Below are positions 34,314 to 41,661 of a stretch of DNA of 54,361 nucleotides, piece by piece (position 1 is the first letter of the stretch; the number at the start of each line of letters is the position of its first letter). Location of the stretch: NCBI GenBank assembly GCA_039208045.1, contig JBCCRH010000001.1:1-54361 (forward strand). The letters run 5' to 3'. The notes under the pieces were generated by a model. The model saw only the letters and a list, made by a program, of their open reading frames with translations, searched no databases and had not been told where the DNA came from. Origin of the DNA: JBCCRH01 sp039208045. GTDB lineage: Bacteria; Bacteroidota; Bacteroidia; Chitinophagales; Saprospiraceae. The translations under genes and the position numbers were made by a program.

Positions 34314-34706
34314 ATGCAGCGAATTGACTCCGTTTATTTTGCTGAAAGCGCGCGTGGAGGAAGAGGCGTATTTACAGCAAATGCCATCGATGCTGGTTCC
34401 GTTATTGAAATATGCCCAGTGATCGTTTTATCCAAGAAAGACCGCCGACGTATCCACGAAACCAAGCTCCACGACTATTACTTTCTTTGGGGGGAAGAGG
34501 AGAAAAAGGCAGCTATCATCCTAGGCTTTGGCTTTCTATACAACCATTCATACCAACCCAATGCAGAGTATGTCCCGAATTATAATGACAAAACGCTAAC
34601 CTTTTACGCTAAAGAACCCATTGCAGCAGGGGAAGAAATTACCGTGAACTACAGCGGTGATCCAGAAGGGAATCACAAAATGTGGTTTGAGGTAAAAGAA
34701 GCGTAA
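34314..34706 (+). CDS. SET-domain protein, predicted protein-lysine methyltransferase
   Basis: 130 residues consisting of little more than a SET domain: SARGGRGVFTANAI at the start (SAM-binding), FLYNHSYQPNAEY (NHS at 77-79, the pseudoknot motif) and AAGEEITVNYSGD (Tyr113). No pre-SET or post-SET Cys cluster is present, typical of short bacterial SET proteins of unknown target. It lies between msrC and a YfcC-type carrier on the same strand with short gaps (53 and 31 bases), so the three may be one transcript; no functional link is evident. Confidence 0.86.
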   Translation: MQRIDSVYFAESARGGRGVFTANAIDAGSVIEICPVIVLSKKDRRRIHETKLHDYYFLWGEEEKKAAIILGFGFLYNHSYQPNAEYVPNYNDKTLTFYAKEPIAAGEEITVNYSGDPEGNHKMWFEVKEA

Positions 34707-34737
34707 GCCCTAGCAGAAAACTCGTATATTCGCGGCC

Positions 34738-36132
34738 ATGAGTCGCAAAAAGTGGTACGAATATATTCCTCATCCGGTGGTGATGCTCTTTGGTATTATC
34801 CTCCTCACTGCTGCTCTGAGTTACATCCTGCCCGCAGGCCAATACGAGCGCGAATTGGTAGATGGCAGAGAACGGGTGATCCCTGGTACCTACCATATCA
34901 TGGAAGATGCCCCTCCCCTAAGCGTGCTCGATATTTTCAAGTCCCTACCGCTGGGATTCATTGCAGCTTCTCCCATCATCTTTGTGGTCTTAATCAGTGG
35001 GGTCATGTTTGGCATTTTGGAAGAATCCAAAATGGTGGAGAATACCGTAGGTACGATCGTCCGTAAGCTGGGGCTCAACCGGCGATATGCTCTCGTCTTT
35101 CTCATGACCTATCTATTTGGGATGCTTGGTGTGGTAGTAGGTTATGAAAATAATATTGCCATGGTTCCCATAGCAGCGGTGATGAGCTTGGCGCTGGGAG
35201 GCGACTTAATACTAGCGGCTGGCATGTCTGTAGGAGCTATTACAGTGGGTTTTGGGCTTTCGCCAATTAATCCATATACGGTGGGTGTGGGGCATAGCAT
35301 TGCAGAATTGCCTCTATTCTCTGGGGCGGCACTTCGATCTGCCTTGTGTTTTCTGGGGCTTACTGTTCTGGCAATTTACAATGTGCGTTACTTCAAAAAG
35401 ATAGCAGCTCATCCAGAAAGTGGACTAGGTATCGGACTCGATACGAGCGGCCTAGGCCTAACCAATAGCTTAGATGAATATCGAATGACGACCAATAACT
35501 GGCTGGTACTAGGCGTGTTTCTGGGAGGCTTGGGCATCATGCTCTACGGCATCTTTGCTTATGAATGGTTTATCAATGAAATCTCTGCTGTCTTTGCCAT
35601 GATTGCCATCGTAAGTGGCCTCGTAGCAGGGATGAGTGGCCAGCGCATCAGCGAGGTAGTGCTTCGCTCTATTGCAGTGGTAGCCCCTGGCGCATTCATG
35701 GTAGGCTATGCCACAGCTATCAAAGTGCTTATGGAAACAGGAAATATCAACGATACCATTGCTTACCATCTTTCTACCATTTTGATGGGCCTACCTACGT
35801 ATGCCTCTGCCATCTGCATGTCGCTTTCGCAATCGGTAATTAACTTTCTCATCCCTTCCGGAAGCGGCCAGGCTTTGGCTACCCTTCCCATTATGATCCC
35901 CATCGGCGATATCCTCGGCCTGACGCGGCAAACGACCATCCTAGCCTTCCAGATTGGCGATGGCGTTACGAACTTAGTCAACCCTACCCTCGGTGGCCTC
36001 ATCGCCATGCTCAGCATGTGCCGAGTGCCTTTTGATCGATGGTTGCGGTATATTTTCCCCGTTTTGGGTGTCATTTTGTTGGTGGCGTGGGGGGGATTGT
36101 TGGGGAGCGTTTTTATAGTTTGGGGAGGTTGA
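34738..36132 (+). CDS. YfcC/DcuC-like inner-membrane carrier (C4-dicarboxylate anaerobic carrier family)
   Basis: 464 residues with about 11-12 transmembrane helices. It starts YIPHPVVMLFGIILLTAALS and has the family loop LPAGQYERE, then FVVLISGVMFGILEESKMVE and FLIPSGSGQALATLPIMIPI near residue 380. The family (PF03606) includes YfcC and relatives annotated as dicarboxylate, basic amino-acid or p-aminobenzoyl-glutamate transporters. The ArgE-type deacetylase that follows suggests an N-acylated amino acid or arginine-related substrate, which is an inference. The last ~50 bases become G-rich, leading into the G-run intergenic tract. Confidence 0.85.
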   Translation: MSRKKWYEYIPHPVVMLFGIILLTAALSYILPAGQYERELVDGRERVIPGTYHIMEDAPPLSVLDIFKSLPLGFIAASPIIFVVLISGVMFGILEESKMVENTVGTIVRKLGLNRRYALVFLMTYLFGMLGVVVGYENNIAMVPIAAVMSLALGGDLILAAGMSVGAITVGFGLSPINPYTVGVGHSIAELPLFSGAALRSALCFLGLTVLAIYNVRYFKKIAAHPESGLGIGLDTSGLGLTNSLDEYRMTTNNWLVLGVFLGGLGIMLYGIFAYEWFINEISAVFAMIAIVSGLVAGMSGQRISEVVLRSIAVVAPGAFMVGYATAIKVLMETGNINDTIAYHLSTILMGLPTYASAICMSLSQSVINFLIPSGSGQALATLPIMIPIGDILGLTRQTTILAFQIGDGVTNLVNPTLGGLIAMLSMCRVPFDRWLRYIFPVLGVILLVAWGGLLGSVFIVWGG

Positions 36133-36177
36133 GGAGTTTGGGGAGTTGAGGGGTTTGGGGGTTTGGGAGGTCGGGGG
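36085..36177 (+). other. G-run tract with G-quadruplex potential
   Basis: From the end of the carrier gene into the gap there are many runs of three to seven G on the plus strand (for example 36122-36125, 36140-36143, 36157-36161 and 36173-36177) separated by short TTG/TTT/GA linkers. Four or more such runs within 60 bases fits a G-quadruplex pattern. It is followed at 36250-36282 by a C-rich stretch of GACTAC/CCGCCCACC repeats. It sits directly upstream of argE and may affect its transcription. Confidence 0.5.
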
Positions 36178-36305
36178 ACGGAGGATGGAGGTGGCAGGTG
36201 ACGGGTTTTGGATGACGAATTACGGGTGCTAGCTTGCCCACGGCCCACTGACCACCGACTACTGACTACCGCCCACCGCCCACTAATTCACTTTAAAAGA
36301 AAAAT

Positions 36306-37457
36306 ATGAAAACAGCGATACAGTTCTTAGAAGACTTAGTAGCTTTTCCAGTATTGGGAGGGCAATCGAATTTGAGTATTATTGAATATATCGAAGGGTA
36401 CTTGCGAGGGTTTGGGGTGGAGACGTTTCGGGTGCCGAATGCGGAGGGGAATAAGGCGTCTTTGCATTGCCGGATTGGGCCTGCGGTGGATGGTGGGGTG
36501 ATTCTTTCGGGGCATACGGATGTGGTGCCGGTGGAGGGGCAGGCTTGGACGACGGATCCTTGGAGGTTGACGGAGCGGGAGGGGAAGTTGTATGGGCGGG
36601 GGTCGTGTGATATGAAGGGGTTTATTGCGTGTGTGCTGGCGGTGGTGCCGAAGATGGTGGAAGCGGAGTTGAAGCGGCCGATTTATTTTGCCTTTTCGTA
36701 TGATGAGGAGATTGGGTGCTTGGCGGGGCCTGCGCTGGTGGCGGCTATTAAGGAGCACTACTCGGAGACGCCGAAGTACGCTATTATTGGGGAGCCGAGC
36801 CTGATGCAGCCCATTGTGGGGCAGAAAGGGATTTGTATCTATGATATTACGGTGAATGGCTCGGCGGGGCATAGCAGCCGTATTTTGCAGGAAGTGAGTG
36901 CTATTCATGAAGCAGCAAAGCTGGTTTTGTGGTTGGAAAGTAAGATGAAGGCTTTGGTGGAGGCAGGGCGTACCGACGAGCGCTTTCACCCGCCGCATAC
37001 CTCGCTGCATGTGGGGACGATTCGTGGGGGGATTGCCCCAAATGTGATTGCTGATCGCTGTTTTTTCCATTGGGATATTCGGGTGATCCCTAAAGATAAG
37101 TTGGAGGATATTTATGCCGATTTTATAGCCTATTGCCGGGAGCGGGAGGCCATTTGTCGTGAACGCTTTCCTGATTTTAAAATCGAAGTGCATGAGCATC
37201 ACCCTCCGGTGCCGCCTTTGGATACGCCAGAGCATCTCTCTATAGTGGAATTTATTAGGAAACTGAGTGGCCAGCACAAATTAGATACGGTTGCTTATGC
37301 AGCGGAGGCTGGGCAGTTTGCTGAGGGGGGCTTTGAGGCGGTCATCTGTGGGCCGGGCTCGATTGCGCAGGCGCATCGGGCGAATGAGTTTATTGCGGTG
37401 GAGCAGTTGGAGCAGGGCGTGGCGATGTTGGAGCGGTTGGTGGAGGAGTTGTGCTAA
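36306..37457 (+). CDS. argE: ArgE-type M20 deacetylase (acetylornithine deacetylase)
   Basis: 383 residues of the M20 zinc peptidase family, ArgE subfamily: SGHTDVVPVEGQAWTTDPW (first metal His and Asp), GRGSCDMKGFIACV (bridging Asp), FSYDEEIGCLAGP (catalytic Glu pair) and the terminal IAQAHRANEFIAVEQLEQG with the last His. ArgE removes acetate from N-acetylornithine in arginine synthesis; related enzymes take other N-acyl amino acids, so the substrate is probable but not certain. Codons end in G to a striking degree for the first ~170 codons and again near the end, unlike the neighbours. Its 3' end is repeated in degenerate form at 52714-52929. Confidence 0.9.
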   Translation: MKTAIQFLEDLVAFPVLGGQSNLSIIEYIEGYLRGFGVETFRVPNAEGNKASLHCRIGPAVDGGVILSGHTDVVPVEGQAWTTDPWRLTEREGKLYGRGSCDMKGFIACVLAVVPKMVEAELKRPIYFAFSYDEEIGCLAGPALVAAIKEHYSETPKYAIIGEPSLMQPIVGQKGICIYDITVNGSAGHSSRILQEVSAIHEAAKLVLWLESKMKALVEAGRTDERFHPPHTSLHVGTIRGGIAPNVIADRCFFHWDIRVIPKDKLEDIYADFIAYCREREAICRERFPDFKIEVHEHHPPVPPLDTPEHLSIVEFIRKLSGQHKLDTVAYAAEAGQFAEGGFEAVICGPGSIAQAHRANEFIAVEQLEQGVAMLERLVEELC

Positions 37458-37504
37458 CTGGTAATTTACTTTTTTCTCCTTATCTTTTCAGTAAAGGTCT
37501 GAAA

Positions 37505-40500
37505 ATGATGAATAGTAGAACTCCATTTTTGATTTCATTCTGTTTGCTATTCAGCTATTCTCTTTCTACCTATGGGCAAGAAACGGTCTCTTTCAGTAAA
37601 TTAAATAAACTCAATGGCCTCTCCAATAATACCATCAATGACATAGCACAAGATGCGGTGGGCTACTTATGGATTGCTACTAATAAAGGCCTCAATCGGT
37701 TTGATGGGTTTGAATTCAAAACATACCAATCGAGCACTTCCTCAACGCTTCAATCAGATTACATCTATTGCTTAGCAATCGATCAAGAGAACCGGCTGTG
37801 GTTTGGGACATCGGACGGGAGTTTATATTATCTAGCTCTTGCTGAAGATAAAATCTATGCGGTAGGGAAAGGGTTTAAGGCCATTAATACAATTTTTGAA
37901 AGCGAAGATGGTAGGCTTTGGATAGGTACAAAGAATGGATTGTATCGGTTAGAGCAGGGGGCGCAAGGGCAATATGTTTTTCAGCAATATTCAGACTTGG
38001 ATATTCAAGCGATTCAAAGCAGAGATGGAAAGCTATGGCTGGGTACTTCTACCGGACTATACTGCTTAGAAACGGGTAATCAAAAAATCATTCCGGTAGC
38101 TCAAAAAAGATTAGGGAGGGAGCTGGTGCTAGACATCGAATTTAATGAAGGAGAATGTTGGATAGCTACTCGTAATCAAGGGGTATTTATCTATCAGTTT
38201 GGGTCAAAACAGCTTATTAGCTTTAGGGATAGGATGCATGCTACTGCAAATGTAGATTTTGGATATGCAAGAGAAATTTTAAAAAGCAGCAAAAATAAAA
38301 TGTACATAGGAACAGATGGTGCAGGTCTGTTTGTCTATGATAATCGAACTGAAGAGCTGCAGCAATTTATTAATACGGCTAATAATAACAGCATTTCAAG
38401 TAATACCATATTTTCTATTCATGAGGATGATGGTGGAAGTATCTGGCTAGGGCATATTCGAAAAGGCATCAGCATAATTGATAATAACAAAGATGAGGTA
38501 GCTATTTTTTTTCCAGAGCATTTGAGTAAAGAATATTCTGATATCCTCAGTATATACGAAGAGGAAAATGGAGCTATTTTATGTGGAACAGATGGCAAAG
38601 GCATTTTTCAAATTAATAGAAAGACAAACGACTATCAGGATTTAACACAAGACCTAGGTCTTGAGAATACCTATGTGCAGTCCATTTTTAGGGATCGTAA
38701 AAATCGACTTTGGATAGGTACTTTTTCGAAAGGGATTTTTGTGCAAAGGACGGATACTAAAGCTCAACATCTAGCATCGAAGGCAACTGATATTCGGGGG
38801 TTTTGTGAAGATGAAGAAGGGAATATTTGGATCGCCACCAACGGACAAGGCTTATTTAAATACCATACCGACGGCACCACTTCAGCATATGTTAATCAGC
38901 CCAATCAACCGAATTCAATTAGCAGTAATAATATCCTTTCTTTGACTTATTTGGAAGGGAAGATCTATCTCGCAACTGATGGAGGTGGGCTAAATATTCT
39001 AGATACAGCAACTGAAGAAATCAACCGATTAATTCAAGAAGAAAACCCCAATAGTATTTTGGGGAATAACCTGATTTGTCTGTTTGTGCAGGATGAAGAT
39101 AATATCTGGGTAGGCAGTACGATAGGGATTACCAACATTACACAGAAAAAGGGGCAGCAACGGTTTATTCGATATGCTTTTGATGACATGTCATTCCGGC
39201 GCTTTATTCTCGGAATTTTAGTGGATGATAATAATCAGGTTTGGATTTCGACAGATGAGGGCCTGTATACCTTAGAACAAGAAAATGGGCATTTTTTGAA
39301 GGTAAATTTAGGCGCATCGTTTAATAATACAGAGTTTCATTATAATTCATGCCACAAGTTTTCGGATGGAAAATTATTTTTTGGCTCCACTAATGGCTTA
39401 TTTTCGTTTTACCCCAAGCAGCTATCCCAACGGGAAAGGGAAAATAAGGTGAGAATTACCGGCTTTAAACCATTTGGAAATGAGGAATCTGAATCACGGG
39501 ACAACAACAGCCATTATTTAGTACAAATAGAAAAAGGAGAACCCCTTGTTGTTGATGCTTCGACTAGTTTAATTCAAATCGATTTTGCAACGATTTGTCT
39601 ACCTTCTTCCGAAGGCTATCAATATGTGGTACAACTGGAAAACTATGAGGAGAACTGGCAATATTTAGGAGAATCCAGGACTGTTTCCTATGACAATCTT
39701 ACCTCTGGGAATTACACCTTTAAGGTAAAAGGTATAGATGTCTTCAGCACAAAAGAGCACCCTGTAACGCAATTTGAAATCGATATTCTGACTCCTATTT
39801 GGAAATCTTGGGGAGCAATCATTATGTATCTTATCATTTTGGGAGCCCTCCTATATTTGGCGTATAAATACTTCCAGCAATGGAGCGCCATGAAAACAAA
39901 CCTAAAAAAGGAAAAATTAACGCGTGAGCGAGAAGAGGCATTGCGAAAAATGCAAATCACTTTTTTCACCAATATTTCTCATGATATTCGTACGCCCCTT
40001 ACCCTAATTTTAGGAAATATAAAAAGGCTCACACAAAAGCAAATTAACGATAACCAGCAGCCACAAGAACTGAACATTATTGAAAATAATATCAACCGAT
40101 TATTGAGCCTTTCTAATGAATTATTGGATTTCAGAAAAATAGAGACAGGCAACTTTAGCGTAAACTTAATTAGAGGTGATATTTCTATTCTATTAAAAGA
40201 ATCATTCTATGCTTTTTACGATCATGCTACAGAAAGAAACATTCAATACCGACTGAAAGGGGTCGAGCAAGGCCTATTTATTTTATTTGATTACGACCAG
40301 TTGGAAAAGGTATTTTTTAACCTACTTTCCAATGCGTTTAAGTTCACTTCGGATAGTGGAACGATTCAGGTTATTGTAGACCATTCTTCCGGTGATAACT
40401 TACAAATTCGCATTACAAATACGGGTCAAACACTGTCGAAGCAACAGCAGAAAGATATTTTCAATCGATTTTACCAGCAGTCTCAAGCCGTAGAAGACGA

Positions 40501-41518
40501 AGCGATTGGTCCAGGTATAGGTATCGGTCTTTCTATCGTGAAAGATATTGTTGACCTACATCATGGCACAATTAAAGTGGAAAGTGAAAATGATGAAACT
40601 TCATTTATTTTAATCTTTAAAAAGGACAAGGATACCGTACTGCCAGATAAAGAAAACAATGCTCTCACCTCGGTCGATAGTATTGAAGAATATGTAGACC
40701 AACGAAAAGGAACTGTTCAATTGTTAGATAAAGAAGAGGCAGATGGATACAGTGATGATTGCCTTTTAATTGTTGAGGACAACTACGAGCTACGAAAGTT
40801 TTTGGTGGATTCTTTGAAGAACACGTATCGGGTGTTAGAAGCTGAAAACGGGAAACAAGCCCTTGAGCTTGCTCGTCAGGAGCTCCCCGACTTAATCATT
40901 AGCGATGTTATGATGCCTGAGCTAGATGGGATTTCTTTTTGTTTCCAAATAAAGACTAATATTAAAACCAGCCATATTCCCGTCATCTTATTGACTGCCC
41001 GAAAATCCAGATATTTTAAACTAAAAGGTTTAGAAACGGGGGCAGATGATTATATCAACAAACCTTTTTATGAAGATGAGCTGAAAATTAGGATTAGAAA
41101 TCTTCTAAAAATCCGCAAGGATTTAAGCAACCGATTTCAGCTGGAAGCCATAGCAAAACCAGGGGAAGTAAAACTCCATTCTCTTGACCAACAATTTATC
41201 CAAGACCTTTGTGGTGTCATTGAAGCTAATATTGATAAATCTACCTTAAAGGCGAGCGATATTTCTGCCGAAATGAATATGAGCCATTCGCTAGTATACA
41301 AGAAACTGAAGGTGCTCACAGGATATACTCTGGTAGAGTTTATTAGGAATTACCGTCTTCAGAAAGCAGAAATGCTTTTGGTTCAGGATGAATTGACTAT
41401 CGCTGAAATTTGCTATCGAGTTGGTTTTGGAGATAGGCATTATTTCTCTACCTGTTTTAAGAAAAAATACCACAAGAGCCCCCGAGAATATCTCAACGCT
41501 AAAAAGCAAACTGATTGA
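37505..41518 (+). CDS. Hybrid two-component system sensor/regulator (HTCS) of the galactan locus
   Basis: About 1337 residues from the ATG at 37505 (MMNSRTPF, giving a normal signal peptide ending TYGQ; an upstream ATG overlaps argE). The periplasmic part has about a dozen Reg_prop blades (GYLWIATNKGLNRFDGFEF type, residues 30-680) and a Y_Y_Y domain (near 690-760). One transmembrane helix follows (about 769-790), then a histidine kinase with FTNISHDIRTPL (His826) and ATP-binding domain (NLLSNAFKF, near 940), a receiver domain with Asp1134 (ISDVMMPELDG) and an AraC-type DNA-binding domain (about 1235-1337). HTCS proteins bind the cognate oligosaccharide outside and activate the adjacent sus genes. 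The next gene is susC, 143 bases away. Confidence 0.95.
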   Translation: MMNSRTPFLISFCLLFSYSLSTYGQETVSFSKLNKLNGLSNNTINDIAQDAVGYLWIATNKGLNRFDGFEFKTYQSSTSSTLQSDYIYCLAIDQENRLWFGTSDGSLYYLALAEDKIYAVGKGFKAINTIFESEDGRLWIGTKNGLYRLEQGAQGQYVFQQYSDLDIQAIQSRDGKLWLGTSTGLYCLETGNQKIIPVAQKRLGRELVLDIEFNEGECWIATRNQGVFIYQFGSKQLISFRDRMHATANVDFGYAREILKSSKNKMYIGTDGAGLFVYDNRTEELQQFINTANNNSISSNTIFSIHEDDGGSIWLGHIRKGISIIDNNKDEVAIFFPEHLSKEYSDILSIYEEENGAILCGTDGKGIFQINRKTNDYQDLTQDLGLENTYVQSIFRDRKNRLWIGTFSKGIFVQRTDTKAQHLASKATDIRGFCEDEEGNIWIATNGQGLFKYHTDGTTSAYVNQPNQPNSISSNNILSLTYLEGKIYLATDGGGLNILDTATEEINRLIQEENPNSILGNNLICLFVQDEDNIWVGSTIGITNITQKKGQQRFIRYAFDDMSFRRFILGILVDDNNQVWISTDEGLYTLEQENGHFLKVNLGASFNNTEFHYNSCHKFSDGKLFFGSTNGLFSFYPKQLSQRERENKVRITGFKPFGNEESESRDNNSHYLVQIEKGEPLVVDASTSLIQIDFATICLPSSEGYQYVVQLENYEENWQYLGESRTVSYDNLTSGNYTFKVKGIDVFSTKEHPVTQFEIDILTPIWKSWGAIIMYLIILGALLYLAYKYFQQWSAMKTNLKKEKLTREREEALRKMQITFFTNISHDIRTPLTLILGNIKRLTQKQINDNQQPQELNIIENNINRLLSLSNELLDFRKIETGNFSVNLIRGDISILLKESFYAFYDHATERNIQYRLKGVEQGLFILFDYDQLEKVFFNLLSNAFKFTSDSGTIQVIVDHSSGDNLQIRITNTGQTLSKQQQKDIFNRFYQQSQAVEDEAIGPGIGIGLSIVKDIVDLHHGTIKVESENDETSFILIFKKDKDTVLPDKENNALTSVDSIEEYVDQRKGTVQLLDKEEADGYSDDCLLIVEDNYELRKFLVDSLKNTYRVLEAENGKQALELARQELPDLIISDVMMPELDGISFCFQIKTNIKTSHIPVILLTARKSRYFKLKGLETGADDYINKPFYEDELKIRIRNLLKIRKDLSNRFQLEAIAKPGEVKLHSLDQQFIQDLCGVIEANIDKSTLKASDISAEMNMSHSLVYKKLKVLTGYTLVEFIRNYRLQKAEMLLVQDELTIAEICYRVGFGDRHYFSTCFKKKYHKSPREYLNAKKQTD

Positions 41519-41528
41519 TCGTCTTTGA

Positions 41529-41558
41529 TACGAAAATCCACCCCTTTTGTACGAAAAT
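41529..41558 (+). promoter_or_regulatory. Direct repeat, candidate HTCS operator upstream of susC
   Basis: TACGAAAAT occurs at 41529-41537 and again at 41550-41558, start to start 21 bp, about two helical turns, each preceded by a TTTG-like or TTTTG stretch. AraC-type output domains of HTCS proteins bind direct repeats ahead of their sus operons. The repeat lies 104 bases upstream of the susC ATG. A further TTGCAA-AAA-TTGCAA element (41627-41641) sits closer to the gene. Confidence 0.5.
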
Positions 41559-41661
41559 TTAAACAGATGTATCAATACTGATTCGGAATTTTGTTTTGTA
41601 AAAAGGTGATTATCCTTTTTTATGTATTGCAAAAATTGCAAGCGTCAAAAAAATCACTAGT

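Noticed and set aside
35763..36248. A 161-codon minus-strand frame across the carrier end and G-run tract
   Set aside because: Its Pro/Thr/Ser content comes from the complement of the G-runs; the sense strand is a good carrier gene.
36336..37277. A 313-codon open frame antisense to argE
   Set aside because: It results from the NNG codon bias of argE, is made mostly of His, Arg and Pro, and has no domain pattern. The sense strand carries all M20 motifs.
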